DNA of 64,000 bases from Echiichthys vipera (GCA_963691815.1 OY829657.1:8061592-8125591), one strand, 5' to 3'. Numbered from the stretch's first letter, positions 12,101 to 22,354 are shown. Notes: a model not told the origin generated them from the sequence alone. Made by a program: numbers and translations.

Positions 12101-15100
12101 GTGTCTATGGAATGAGGTACTGCATAGACAGCTAGTGTGAAATATTTACAATTTAGCGTTAAGATTTCTTGCAACTTTCTCACCTTTCACCTACTTTAAC
12201 CTTCCACCACATACTACATATGTTTTGTGCGTCCGTGCCTCTTCCTCATCTCCTTTATTGCCTCTTGTTTTAACCTTTGTCCCTTCCCCATCACTCCCCC
12301 TCTTTGTCTTTGTTTAGCTAATGAAGCGTCGTGGCCTAGCATCAGTAAGAGTGTTTCAGATTGGAGGACCAACAGTCCAGAACAGGTACTGTACTGTTTC
12401 CACACAAGATATGGGGCGATAATAGTAAAGTTCCCTGACAACAGTCACTCTGATACTCTATAATTTTTGTAGATTACTTATACCAGATGATTTTATACAG
12501 ACGTTAAAATTTTCCTTATTTTGCCTCCTTGAGCAGTGCAGGTTTTCTCTCCCTCTCATCATTTCAATGTCTCTCCCTCCCACCAGCTTCCCTCTGGTTA
12601 TGGTACCTACCCGAGTGCCGCCCACCAGACGGCAGGGCATCACTGTTCCACCAGCTCCCTGCCCCGTTCTGCCCCTGGTACACTGGGTTGGCCCAGATCC
12701 ACTGCTGCAAACGCCACCTCATCCTCCTCGACATCATCTTCCTCTTCACAACAAATACAGCAGCGGATCTCCGTCCCTCCAAATTCAAGCCAAGGTGCGG
12801 TTATTTCTAACAAGATATTACAAAACATTACAAACCACTGACTGTGAGATGGACAAGCAGTCTGGTGTGGCGTCAGCTTTGATGCATGCGCTGAGCAAAA
12901 AAGGCAAAGCTCTCAATTTACCAGTCCATCTACGTTCCAACCCTCACCTACTTTGAGCTTTGGGTAGTGACCGAAAGAACGAGATCACAGACACAGGCGA
13001 CCAAAATGAATTTCATCGGTAGGGTGCTCGGCCTTAGAGATAGGGCACGGAGCTCAGACATGCAGAGGGAGCTTGGAGTAGAGCTGCTGCTCATTCATGT
13101 CACAAGGGGTCAGTTGAGGTAGTTTGGGCATCACATCAGAACGCTTCTGGGCTCCTTCTGTTAGAAGTTTTCGCATGCGTCCAACCGGAAGGAGGCCCTG
13201 GGGTAGACCTAGAACACTATGGAGAGATAATATATATCGTCTGGCCTTGGAACGCCTGGAAAGCTTTGTTGAGGAGAGGGACATCTGGAATACTCTGTTA
13301 AGCCCGCTGCCACTGCGACAAATCACATATTACAAGCCTCTCTATTTTTGTAAGGCCCGGGCAGGAATGAGGACTCAGATGCGAAGGTTCGCAGATCAAA
13401 AAACTGAATTTATTTCTTGAAGCCAAAAACATGACACAGAGCCACAAAGGTCACAAACAAAAACTCACTCCGCACAGGAGGAACAAACAAATGTCAATGA
13501 TTAAAGAACAAATTACAAAATTAAGTTGCTCCGTCCAGGAGGAAAAATCGAGACGCAAAGTTAACAAATTAAAATCTAAACTAAGTCGCTCCGTACAGGA
13601 GGAATAACAAAAAACAAAGTGAACAAAATAAGAAATAAAACAAAATCGCTCCGACCAGGAGGAAAAAACAATGGGGATAAGAGCAAAAAAGGTTAAACTT
13701 ACTATGAGCAAACAGTGAATACAAACACCTGAGCGTGGATACAAAAAACTCAATGGCATGAACAAGACTGTGGATAAGCACTGGAAACATTCGACACGAG
13801 GTACGAAATAATCTGGCAACGGGACAGGGGAGAAGACATGGACTTTATACACATGAAGGGAGGAGAACCACAGGTGGAAACAATCGGGAATCAGGGAACG
13901 ACTCAGACCTGTGACACAAGAGGAAGGGCAAGTGACCTGGAACGAGAGGAGAGTTACTTTTCAAAATAAAACAGGAAATTCACAAGACAAAAACCCAAAT
14001 ACAGGACAGACCTCACCGCAGCATGACAATTTTAGGGAAACTGAATGATGAGCTCAGCAAATAAAATCTGTCTGTCATGGAGATGTGTGTGTAACATTTG
14101 GAAATTGAGTGTTAATTGTTCCAAATGATGTCGTTATTGTTAGGATCCACCTCCCAGCCATCTCCGTTGTCCCCGCAAACGGAGCGAACAGATCCCCCTC
14201 CAGCGGTGGCTGTGCGTCCCTACGTCCCAGACCACCCCTCGAGGCCCCAGTCCCCTAGAAAGGGCCCCGCCACCATGAACAGCAGCTCCATTTACAGCAT
14301 GTACCTCCAGCAGCCTCAGGCCAAAAACTATGGATCTCTCAGCAACAGAACTACTGTCAAAGCAGGTAATTGAACAGCGGGTTAAAAAATATTTTTTTTT
14401 TTTTAACAGATTGTGCCACATACTTGGATAGTGTAAGTTTAATGTTAATACACTATCCATCCCATTTCCTTTCTCTCCGTAGTCTATGGTAAACCCATCC
14501 TCCCCACCTCCTCCACCTCTCCGTCCCCTGTCCCGTTTCTCCAGGGAGGAGGAGGAGGAGGAGGAGGAGTAAGAGCAGGAGGAGAGGATGTTACAGATAA
14601 AGACGTAGGGAAAGGGGGAGGAGAGAGCAGTGATGGGCAAATCCTCCCACCACCCACTGTGGACAACATCCCTCGTCCCCTCAGTCCCACTAAGCTCACC
14701 CCAGTTGGTAGGTACCAGAGAGTAAATCAGTCTCATCAGTGTGTTGTCCTAGTTTTGGTCGAGGTTAGAGACGTAGTTTTTTGCAGTATATAAATTGAGC
14801 GTAAATGTGTGACAATTGCACAACAGGTTTTGCGTTACATTATTCTTCTTGTCAGTCATTTCCGTAGAAAATAGAGATTTCTTTACTAAATTGGAAATTT
14901 CTGGGTGTAGAAGCAAGTAATAACACAATTTCAATAAACAAATAACATAAGAAGAAATGTGTAGTAAACATCAGAGAATCTCCCTTCCATCCACAGCCCA
15001 CTCCCAGCTACGTTACCAGGTTGACGCTGACCTGGAGGTTCTCCGGCGGCGCCTCAGCAATGCTCCACGACCCCTGAAGAAGCGCAGCTCAATCACTGAA

Positions 15101-18100
15101 CCTGAGGGCCCACAGGGGCCAAACATCCAAAAACTACTGTACCAGAGGTCCGTGCTACACCCTATGCTGTACCACACCATCAAAACAAATACATTTTATG
15201 AAAGTGAATGTGAAACAGAAGCAAAAGGTTTCTATATCTTGGTTTAAGCTGATTTCTGTTGTGGTGTGCAGGTTCAACACGTTGGCGGGAGGCATGGAAG
15301 GAGGCTCAGGTAAGACACTGTGATATGATGACATGGCTTTGCCTCAGGACTAGGTGGCATCAGTTAGCCTGCATAGTATTTCCCACTGATCATCAGCTTA
15401 AATCGGCTGTTTCATTCTTAATTCCAGGCAATACTTTCTACCAGCCTGACTGCCTTTTGGGTGAAATGGACAACATCCACTCAGCAAATGGGAATGTAGA
15501 AGCTGGTGAAAAGCATGTCAGCATGGCAACCATGGAGGGCGAGGTTCACAACCTGAACTCGGGCTCCCGCCGCTTGTCCCCTCCTTCTGTTGCCATAGAA
15601 ACACCCAAAGAAACGAAGGCAAAAGCAGAAACTACCATTTACGTGTCTCCACCGGCCCAAACCAGCCCGCCCCCTGCACCTGATAGGCCAGAGGACCAGA
15701 ATAATAACAACCAGAGAGGCTCTAGTCCAGCACACAACTCTGTAGTCCACGCCTCTCCTTCACCATCACCTCCTGCCCCCCCTTCACTGCCTAAGGTAGG
15801 CATCAGCAGTACACTTGATATGGGGTACAGCCATTGAAATTGGACACTTATATGCCACTAATACGTATGCCCAATAAATTTGCACATCTCACTTTCTTAG
15901 TTTTGTTGTACTTGGTCATATGTTCCTGATTACCTAAACAAAAGGATTGTTCTCTGTGGGAGCTATGCCAGGTTTATCAGTAAGTGCTGACCAAGCAATT
16001 CCTATCTTGCACCGTCAACACTTTTCTGCTTCTCTCTCTTTGTGCTGCAGGTTAAGCGAACCAACCTGAAGAAGCCGTCATCGGAGCGAACAGGCCACGG
16101 CCTGAGAGTGAAGTTTAACCCTCTAGCTCTGCTGCTGGACGCATCGTTAGAGGGAGAGTTTGATCTGGTGCAGAGGATTATATATGAGGTATAGCAAGAT
16201 GTTGTTACAGAATTTATACTTTGATACATTCTCATATTTCAAGCAATCTGCTGAGATTCCAAACCCATATAAAGAGCAAGAAAGCAGGAAAACAAGTAAA
16301 ACCACCCTGTAAAAATCCTATAGAGACACCCATGGAGAGGCAATTTCAAAGAGAGATCCCTTTCAGACATCTGGGACCCGTTGGTCGTAACAAGAGGTTT
16401 AACATAAATGTAATGAATGTAAAGTCCAATATACCATAATAAGATTGCAAAATTAAGCAAGGGCCACGCTTGTTGGTTTAGGGCATAGAGGGAAGAAACA
16501 ACTTAGAATCTTTGGTGCATAGCAACAGAGTGTCATCTGCGTAGAAGTGCAAATCTATGCCAATGCTGTTAGCTCACAGAGCGGTAGCATACACGTTGTG
16601 AAAGGTATTGGACTGAGTATCAAGCCTTGAGGGAGATTATACCTATTGTGAGGAGAGACTAATTGTTATGTGTGCTACATTCTTTACAGTTTTTAAGATG
16701 ATCTAGTTAAATATTAGGGATGGGCGTGAGTGATGAGTAGTCCTCGTTTTAAATTAACCCGATTGGGAAACAATTAGATTTTTGAAACTGGATCTTTGCA
16801 TCACTATCTGAGAGAAGTTGTGTGACCTACATACTACTGTGCAAGGCCCCGGCGATATGGAAGGGAAAGCAGTGGCGTTCAGGGCAGCAATGTAGAGGCA
16901 CTGGACACTCTCTTCGGGGAGGACTCGTTCTAGGACTTATTTCAGTGAGCCATGCGTGGTGGAAGTCCAACAGGCACCGGTAGAAAAAACTGAGCATTCT
17001 GTCAAAGCAGCACCTGCTGAGACCTGCCACCTTTGTGTCAGTGCATGTTCTCCACAATGGGACCGATTCGACACAAATTTAATTACGTGTTTGTAAGGAA
17101 ACATTGTTTTGACGTTGTGGTTTTGAAAAAATAGATCCTTAAAGGGTTACTGTGACTGTTTTGATTGAGAATAATCATAAGTTGTTGGGTAGGCTGTATT
17201 GTTGTGCATCATTATTCCTGCAGGAAGATGCGTTGCGTTCTAAATATAGATTGGCCCTCGAGGAATTGATGCGATCCGTCGATCTTGGAATTAACTGCCC
17301 GTGCCAATCCCTATTATAAATTGTGTTTATGTTGTGCTTAGGTTGAAGACAATTAAGGTCAACTGCTCTAGATTGGTGTGAAGCATAAGTGTGTGTAATC
17401 TAACTGGATAATCTTCAGAGTTCAAGCTGAATATCATCCAACACAGTTTTTTTCTAATTCAATTTTGTAACTATTTCTGTTTCCTTATGTAATAGAAGAA
17501 AATTTGTACATGCCAATGGTTTCCGTACACCCACACACAGATTGCCTCAACAGATAACCGGAACATTTTGAAGCTTTTCAGTGCCTCCATGACAGCACTT
17601 ATTAAAGTAAAGTATCTTTGATCCTCAGCAGCTCTGTCAGGGGAGAGGTGGTCTCGGTTGTCAAGTGTGGAAAGTTATTGTTGAGGACACACTCACACTC
17701 TGTATCACAAAGCTTGTTGTTTTTCTGCAGCACAGAGCTCATGGGAGCAAAGCCTTACATCTTTCAAAGCACATCCCCATCTATCACTGACATGTTTCAC
17801 ATGGAGACTGGACAGAAGTGCTTACTGACTCTCCAAACTGCAAACTCTAGCTGATACTCTCCAGGAAACAGATGCTTCACGTCCAGAACAAGCTCAGTTT
17901 GACGTTATCCTACCCTGAGGCAGTAGCACTCAACAGCTTCCAAGTTGGCACTTCTATAGTGCTCTTAGTTAAGTTTTGAGTCAAGGCTAGACACCACTGC
18001 GGATATTTTTGGGATTTTTCCATTGTTGCTGTGCATAGCCAATCATTCTGAGTCTAATATCTCCATGTATATTTTCTCATTGTTTGTCTCTTAGGTGGAA

Positions 18101-20353
18101 AATCCCAGTATGCCTAACGATGAAGGCATAACTCCTCTTCATAATGCTGTCTGCGCTGGCCATCACCATATTGTGAAGTTCCTGCTGGACTTTGGAGTCA
18201 ATGTGAACGCAGCCGACAGTGACGGATGGTCAGTACCTTCAGCCAGTCATTCAATCATGTAATAGTTCAAACTAATAATAGAACAGTGGCTGCCGAAGGG
18301 CCAGAGGGTGTTTGGATAATGAACACGCTCTGTGGCAGCGATACCGCAGCTCAGCTCAGAGGCAACAATGACACAGATAATTGCATTTCCAAATTCATTT
18401 TTGACTCAGCTGCCTAAGCAGTGCTGAACGGAGAGATTACCAAGTCTAATGAGGATCCGCATTCAGAAGTTACTTGATTAAATTACAGATGCATCCGACT
18501 GAATTGGTGTTTCGTAAATGTCAGCCTGTTTCGTGATGACATTCATTGTCTTTACTCTACAGTGCATTACTGTATCATCCTTTGTGTGTTATTGAATGAA
18601 GCTTGTCTAGCCGATGACTTTTTTAAGTCTGTTTAAAATCATATTTCCATGTTGTCCCTCGCAGGACTCCTCTACACTGTGCCGCTTCATGTAACAGCGT
18701 CCACCTCTGTAAGATGCTGGTGGAGTCGGGGGCCGCCATTTTCGCCACGACAATTAGCGACGTGGAAACAGCGGCGGACAAATGTGAAGAAATGGAGGAG
18801 GGCTATACACAGTGTTCTCAGTTCCTCTATGGTAGGTAGAAACAGACAGACGGATGTGTCGACAAAAACAAACTCGGCGCGTCTCCTCTACGGGGAAAGA
18901 GACATTTGAACTCTCATGCAACAATTAATGCTGTGTCTCTCTCCCAGGTGTCCAAGAAAAGTTGGGCGTGATGAACAAAGGCTTGGTCTACACTCTCTGG
19001 GACTACACGGCCCAGCAAGCTGATGAGCTGTCCTTCAGCGAGGGTGATGCCCTCACCGTGCTGCGCCGGCGTGATGACACTGAGACGGAGTGGTGGTGGG
19101 CACGGCTTAATGACCGCGAGGGATACGTACCCAGAAACCTACTGGGGGTGAGAGAACACCATCCATTAATACATACATCTTTTCATAAATGTTTGCACAC
19201 ATAGAGCGTTGTCTATTTTAATGAACGCCACAAAAGCTGGACAAGAGACAAAAAGCTGTGCCTGGTTACGGTTGCTAAGAAATGGACAATCACTGTTTGG
19301 CGGAGGAGTTTAGTGAACGGTCAATTAGGGCTGGGCGAGGGGATATTACAATAAATATCATACCTGCAAACGGATTGGTTTTTGGCGAAATTTGCCGTTT
19401 AAATCAAACTATGTCATTCACTTGAATCGTGTAGATCTGTGACACAATACAATCAACGTTATTTACGAGAATTAAAAAGACTTATTTCCTACAGAAAAGT
19501 GCAACCACAGGACTAAGGAACCGAATTCAGCCGGCTTTCGATGCATGGTGGCGTAGCCCCACATCATCTCACACGAGCAAAAGATGCTGACAGTATAATA
19601 TTATGGCATGGTAAAAAAAAAAAAACTAAAAAACTGATATCGAAAGAACGTTTCAGTTCTGATAAATGAAGCACCTGTGAATAATCACGGATGTCTCAAG
19701 CTTTTACTGTTCTGCATTTATGTTGACTCAGCACTGGCGCATGCTGTCCTATCGAAATATGTGAATTAAAATCTGATTGTCAGTAAATGAAGTGGACATA
19801 TCAAACTTGGGTCCAGGAATGAATGACTGTATTTCCTCTCCAGATAGTTATTATTTTTGCGCCATATCTATGAAACAAGTAGCTAACACCATATAGCCAT
19901 AATCCTAAATTCACAAATAAACGCTTTGAATACCAGATTTATAAATGTTTTTAGTTTATAAAAGTGAAGCGACAAGAATAAAGCTGTAATACTAGGGTTA
20001 GAGTATTACGCATTATTGGACGGGGCTCATGCTTTTGTGCACAGCACCAGTTAAGCCTCAGGGAGGGCGGTATGTGCACGCTCTATAATACTCCGAACTC
20101 ATTGTGCCAGTAAAGCTGAGCAATATAGCTTTAATAAAACTGTCCATCACAGTGTCCCTTTACGGCTCCAACCTTTCAGCTGCAGCTGCACTGCACTGCA
20201 TGCTGCCTTAGTGGGAAGAAGACCAAATCAACAGGGATTGACTAGAGGAAGCAGCTTCTTACATGGAGGACTCGTCCCCACACACTGTCTTAGAGTCTGC
20301 ATCACGATGTTCATGCACCTTGAGAACTATGTTAACATGATGTAATGACCCTG

Positions 20354-20398
<45 letters not shown>

Positions 20399-20445
20399 TC
20401 TAGCTGTATCCGAGGATCAAACCCAGACAACGTTCGCTGGCGTGA
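103..20445 (+). CDS. ppp1r13b: ASPP1, apoptosis-stimulating of p53 protein 1 (3' part, 17 coding exons)
   Basis: ASPP1 binds p53-family proteins and protein phosphatase 1 through its C-terminal ankyrin repeats and SH3 domain. Exons read from GT/AG sites and phase: 103-182, 287-454, 535-675, 1300-1495, 1915-2043, 12318-12385, 12587-12794, 14144-14365, 14483-14707, 14997-15147, 15272-15309, 15428-15795, 16051-16188, 18095-18228, 18665-18831, 18948-19147, 20404-20445. They join into 890 codons plus TGA without a frame break. Early exons encode a coiled-coil stretch ([36 protein letters not shown]). The middle is Pro/Ser-rich with the conserved [12 protein letters not shown] and [18 protein letters not shown] blocks. 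Exon 13 carries the PP1-docking motif RVKF. Exons 13-15 encode ankyrin repeats, and exons 16-17 encode SH3 (ALYDY-like [22 protein letters not shown]) ending [13 protein letters not shown]. Wording fits ASPP1 better than ASPP2 ([25 protein letters not shown]). The N-terminal ubiquitin-like region lies upstream of the window. Intron 2044-12317 hosts an antisense gene. Confidence 0.95.
865..1242 (-). mobile_element. MITE copy, family of the TTAA element at 28539-28964
   Basis: The minus strand matches the body of 28539-28964: TCTGAAAC, then CCTGTCTCTTTAAGAC, then TGCTCTGATTGGT, then TTCTGCATCT. It lies in ppp1r13b intron 3. The ends are diverged; GTCCTCTTTAA near 1230-1240 corresponds to one terminus. 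Confidence 0.6.
2195..2440. mobile_element. Inverted-repeat MITE in the large ppp1r13b intron
   Basis: Arm 2200-2255 (CCCCCAGTTTGGAGAAGC, AGCTTAGCAATGTA) is the imperfect reverse complement of 2383-2436 (TACATTGCTTAGCTTCC, CCAAACTGGGAGC). The core is about 130 bp. I recognise this as a common fish repeat but cannot name its superfamily. Confidence 0.65.
3115..3120 (-). terminator. Candidate polyadenylation signal (AATAAA) of the tandem kinase gene
   Basis: TTTATT on the + strand reads AATAAA on the minus strand, about 195 bases past the kinase stop codon at 3316. It is the first canonical hexamer met downstream. Confidence 0.45.
3316..7200 (-). CDS. Nested intronless tandem HIPK-like protein kinase with acidic repeat tail
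   Basis: One uninterrupted frame of 1294 codons from ATG at 7200 (A at -3; the frame stays open about 30 bases further upstream but from TTG). Numbering is from this Met. Kinase A is about 22-345: Gly loop GEGGFGKV, Lys51, Glu64, HTDLKPDN with Asp144, DFG at 166-168, APE at 189-191. Kinase B is about 425-748: GEGSFGKV, Lys455, Glu468, HTDMKPDN with Asp548, DFG at 570-572, APE at 593-595. [17 protein letters not shown] and the following lobe match the HIPK/DYRK group. Catalytic residues are present in both domains, but the HIPK activation-loop Tyr is replaced by Leu in A and Ile in B. Residues about 834-1215 are acidic Ser-rich repeats, and 1266-1294 form a basic tail ([18 protein letters not shown]). 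The gene lies wholly in a ppp1r13b intron. I cannot assign an ortholog; it resembles the lineage-specific HIPK-like kinases seen in fish. Confidence 0.85.
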   Translation of the reverse strand: MSSPEPFPIKPCDIISNKKINYLVLDFNGEGGFGKVTKCLNLKTSEVTAIKILKDTEDKFIQREVRMLNEIRTLDPEKKNLVRFIDNFMFQDMSCLAFEMLDQSLWDLIIQRQEPLSLNEIRPITHQLLVAFEALKSIGIIHTDLKPDNVMLVNHQDEPFRVKLIDFGLALPASEVEEGRLMQALGYRAPEVDLGLPITEAVDMWGLGCVMAFLYFCRHLFPIQSTYHTMGALCHLLGQPGDHLLNAAQNASQYFRRVKSMKNPGWKFKTPKQYMKSTGVKPKHINWTFSSAISLEDAVESHYEVQDDVENVDRTGFIHLLKRLLDPDGETRITPEQALHHCFVGMHNLREDRDTSSYAKDAFGLMTVCRLDDSNESLDFHKDKQSTHSHINSSNYDEDYLQATVSSSAPFPIGKHDILSNGSSHYLVLDFNGEGSFGKVAKCVNIETSETTAVKIHKDNDDEFIQKEVNMLKELRTLDSEKKNLVRFIDNFTFQDMSCLAFEMLDQSLWDLLIQRQEPLSVSEIRPITHQLLVAFEALKSIGIIHTDMKPDNVMLVNHQDEPFRVKLIDFGLALPAYEAEEGMIMQVLGYRAPEVDLGLPITEAVDMWGLGCVMAFLYFGRHLFPIQSTYHAMGALCQLLGQPGDHLLNAAQNASQYFRRIKSIKNPGWKFKTPKQYMKSTGVKPKHINWTFSSAISLEDAVESHYEVQDDVENVDRKRYIHLLKQLLNPDGGTRITPEQALHHCFVTMQHLDEDTDSNSYAKAAFDLMSVCPPADSNEPLNFLGDIQPTSSHIRSSWSEDDDDHQACNDDQWKDMTAKMSPPEPIANVTYDDRASTASDSSEDFKESVTSTHEESGAASTSDSDDSDNSDDSDAAGSQIDDRASAAAHSPEDYGESVTSTHEESGAASTSDYDDSDAAGSQIDDRALTAADSPEDVRESLTSTHEESGAASNSDSDAAGLQIDDRASAAAHSPEDDGESVTSTHEESGAASTSDSDAAGLKIDDRASAAAHSPEDYGESVTSTHEESGAASTSDYDDSDAAGSQIDDRASTAADSPEDVRESLTSTHEESGAASTSDSDAAGLQIDDRALTAADSPEDDGESLTSTHEESGAASNSDSDAAGLQIDDRASAAAHSPEDDGESVTSTHEESGAASTSDYDDSDAAGSQIDDRASTAADSPEDVRESLTSTHEESGAASTSDYDDSDAAGLQIDDRASAAAGLSDGAPADDGADSVDKAATTADPNDGPSAATAPGLPDRDDVNTGRGRAGRRVVKFFSRMKKGVISLFRRRGG
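3555..4711 (-). repeat. In-frame minisatellite encoding the acidic Ser-rich repeats of the tandem kinase
   Basis: Nine copies of [10 protein letters not shown] and nine of IDDRA, plus one degenerate DDRA, alternate in units of about 40-49 residues (120-147 bp). Unit length differs mainly by presence of an extra YDDSD-type insertion. Units are nearly identical in DNA, which suggests recent amplification or homogenisation. All length changes are multiples of three, so the frame is kept. The many S-D-x-D/E contexts fit the acidic consensus of CK2-type kinases. Confidence 0.9.
4930..7190 (-). repeat. Intragenic duplication of the kinase module (about 1.21-kb units)
   Basis: The block around 6150-7190 (kinase A) and the block around 4930-5960 (kinase B) are tandem copies. 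The stretch 5075-5205 against 6290-6420 differs at only about two positions, while the N-lobes encode roughly 65% identical residues. This uneven divergence points to later homogenisation of the C-lobe half. Confidence 0.8.
7239..7379 (-). promoter_or_regulatory. Candidate promoter of the tandem kinase with duplicated CACCC-type block
   Basis: Two direct copies of a 35-36 bp block, 7275-7310 and 7345-7379, differ at about three positions. On the gene strand each contains TTTTAGGCCAC followed by ACCCCC or TCCCC, a CACCC/KLF-like element, then CCTTTTAGAATG. A TATA-like GATAAAAAC (7239-7247) lies about 40 bp before the ATG, which would give a very short 5'UTR. Copy 1 also has TGATGACATCA, close to a CRE/ATF site. 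This is inference from sequence only. Confidence 0.35.
8488..8618. mobile_element. MITE fragment (AGTAACTGTA...TAATCCGTTACTCCC type)
   Basis: Text such as ACGCCATTACATGTAATC and CCGTTACTCCC belongs to a high-copy fish DNA element. No clear target duplication was found. Confidence 0.45.
10997..11272. mobile_element. Short TIR element with repeated ACATAGGA/CCTATGTTCC words
   Basis: The left end AGGGATCATCCCTATGTTTCC resembles the reverse complement of the right end (AGGGAGCGTATCTATGTTCCC). The word GGAACATAG or its complement recurs several times inside. Target duplication is not evident. The family is not identified. Confidence 0.45.
12960..13345 (+). pseudogene. LINE reverse-transcriptase 3' fragment (dead)
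   Basis: Translation gives [18 protein letters not shown], then a stop near QLRxFGHHIRT, and in another frame [19 protein letters not shown]. This is the C-terminal block found in many fish LINE RT proteins (RLRWFGH...PTGRRPRGRPRTRWRD). Stops and frameshifts show it is inactive. It lies in ppp1r13b intron 7. Confidence 0.7.
13345..14032. mobile_element. Unclassified interspersed element with 60-bp minisatellite
   Basis: The motif GCTCCGnnCAGGAGGAA recurs four times at about 60-bp steps (near 13467, 13527, 13587, 13647) in an A-rich context. The segment then runs to AGCATGACA near 14027. The composition resembles non-autonomous fish retroelement sequence. I do not assign a family. Confidence 0.45.
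14545..14568 (+). repeat. (GGA)8 tract encoding polyglycine in ppp1r13b exon 9
   Basis: Eight consecutive GGA codons follow VPFLQ and precede VRAGGED in exon 9. A pure trinucleotide repeat inside coding sequence is likely to vary in length between individuals without changing frame. The human ASPP1 I remember has no Gly run at this place. Confidence 0.85.
16189..18094. other. ppp1r13b intron 13, no gene or clear repeat seen
   Basis: The 1.9-kb intron between the RVKF-containing exon and the next ankyrin exon has only short random frames. GGGATGGGCGTGAG at 16719 resembles the end of a hAT-like element but is too short to call. Confidence 0.5.
19494..19755 (+). repeat. Local direct duplication, copy 1 (last intron of ppp1r13b)
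   Basis: Matches 21211-21471 at roughly 94-95% by eye over about 260 bp in the same orientation. Shared text starts GAAAAGTGCAACCAC and ends GCATGCTGTCCTATCGA. The copies are 1.7 kb apart and bracket the terminal coding exon. I see no TIR, poly-A tail or target duplication, so a segmental duplication is more likely than two transposon copies. Confidence 0.85.
20355..20402 (+). repeat. (CT)n microsatellite forming the acceptor polypyrimidine tract of the last ppp1r13b intron
   Basis: An almost uninterrupted CT run ends in CACTCTCTCTAG directly before the terminal exon. Being pure pyrimidine, it should bind U2AF well. As a microsatellite it is expected to change length between alleles. Confidence 0.85.
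20404..20445 (+). CDS. ppp1r13b: ppp1r13b terminal coding exon (end of SH3 domain)
   Basis: Thirteen codons, [13 protein letters not shown], then TGA. This is almost identical to the C-terminus of vertebrate ASPP1/ASPP2 and supplies the last part of the SH3 domain. It joins in phase 0 to the exon ending NLLG at 19147. The acceptor AG at 20402-20403 is preceded by a (CT)n microsatellite that acts as the polypyrimidine tract. It is too short to stand out as an open reading frame. Confidence 0.95.
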   Translation: MYPRIKPRQRSLA

Positions 20446-22317
20446 AGCCCAGATCAGGAGCCACGTGCACGCTCGCAGGGGGGGGGCGCATGCACACAGA
20501 GTACAAGAGGGCATGTAGGCGGAAGCATTAGCCGTCAACAAAAGAACAAACGATGGAGGTGAAAAAAAGAAGAAACAGATGGAGCTCAAAACTCTGAGGC
20601 AACTTTTTTCCCCATTTGTTTGGATGCGATGCTGGAACCACAGAGCCACTTTACCGTAGAATCATTACATATTTTGTTGCCGCTGCAGTTAAAAGAAATT
20701 GCCTGAGTCTAATTTTGAGCAACAGTAGCTTGGCAACTCCCAACTGCATGAGAGAGGCTGGAGTGAGAGAGAGAAAACATCCATCGTTTGGATGCAGCTT
20801 TAACTTCTTCCAGCTCCGAACAAACGTGAGCTTGGATTTACAACGCTCTGTCTGACACTCATCCAAATAATGTTGATCTTTGAATGCCGCTTTATTTTTA
20901 TACGGTGTTAATTAAAAAAAACAAAAAAAAAACACCCAGATGGATCTTCGTGAAGCCAAGCTCATCCACTGCAAAGCAATGAACTTGACGTGTTGTCTGA
21001 AAACACTTGTGATGCGCTGAGAAGTTTCAAATGCAGTAAAATGTACAGGCTAGAATCGCAGGTGAAAGTGTGTGTGTGTGTGTGTGTGAGATGTGAAGTT
21101 GGAGAGAGGAAAGTGAGAAGAGAGATCAGGTCGTGTAACTGAATGCGTGTTAAAGGAAAGCAGCGTTTGTCACGTCGTAGATGGAGCAGCGTTAGTCGGG
21201 AATAACGTCGGAAAAGTGCAACCACAAGACTAAGGAACCGATTTCAGCCGGCTTTTGATGCATGGTGGCGTAGCTCCGAATCATCTCACACGAGCAAAAG
21301 ATGCTGACAGTATAATATTATGGCATGGTAAAAAAAAACAACTAAAAAACTGATATCGAAAGAACGTTTCAGTTCTGATAAAAGAGGCATCTGTGAATAA
21401 TCACGGATGTCTCAAGCTTTTACTGTTCTGCATTTATGTTGACTCAGCACTGGCGCATGCTGTCCTATCGACGTCTGTTCAACTGCAAAAAATGCTCGCT
21501 GCTGGTGAGAGAAGGGGAAAGAAGGAAAACAAGAATGTGAGAGAAGGGTTTGTGAAATACAAATGCAACACGAGAAGGGGAGGAAGAGGAAGAACTAAAG
21601 TGACAATATTTTACTCGTTTTTAAAAGAACTAACACACGAAACTCGGTCGTCCTCATGCTGGGGCAGCGCTGATACCAGGCTCTAACACTAACAATATAA
21701 TAAAGCAGTGTTTCCCATCGACCAGAAGCTCAGTGACACTTTATTGTGTTTAGAAGGTTGAACACACAACTATATACATGTTTCATGGGCTGCTTCAGTG
21801 CAAATGGGGCTAATTTAGAAGAATCTAAATATATATTTAAGTAGTTGTGTGTTGTATTATTCTCCCAATTTGTTGTTTTATTGAAACTATTGGTTTTTTT
21901 TATTGTTATTATCATCATTATTAGACACACTGCTCTTGTTTCTTCACCTGTCAGTGCTGGCGCCGCTCACTGCTGCCACCCAGTGTACAGAAAGGTTCTG
22001 ACACAAAGCTTCGTTTCCTTGATCATGCTGTGTAACATATGAGGCAATAAGCTGAGGGATGTTTGACGTGTGGATGACACATTGGTGTGAGTGTGAACCA
22101 TTACCTTGTATATATGCGACCTGTAACTACACAGTTAATGTACAATAATAATAAAGAAGTTATAACCCTTAAAGAGAATCAACGCTGTGTTTCACTCAAG
22201 ATCGATTAAAAGGTTAAAAACAGAAAAGAAGACACACATACAAAGACGTTATCTTGTCTCTCTGTGTTTCTCTCTCTCTCTCTTTCTCTCTCTCTCATAC
22301 TCTCTCACAGACACACA

Positions 22318-22354
<37 letters not shown>

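Larger units (their letters stand above)
7401..12317. other. Remainder of ppp1r13b intron 5, no gene seen
   Basis: Apart from the two short elements at 8488-8618 and 10997-11272 I see no exon with plausible splice sites and no RNA gene. The open frames in this stretch are short and composition-driven. Confidence 0.5.

Noticed and set aside
13451..13852. 133-codon minus-strand frame and possible CRISPR-like 60-bp spacing
   Set aside because: The frame is an effect of A/T-rich repeat units. The motif spacing is a minisatellite in a vertebrate element, not a CRISPR array.
14140..14736. 198-codon minus-strand frame
   Set aside because: It is antisense to ppp1r13b exons 8-9, includes their splice sites, and has no family features.
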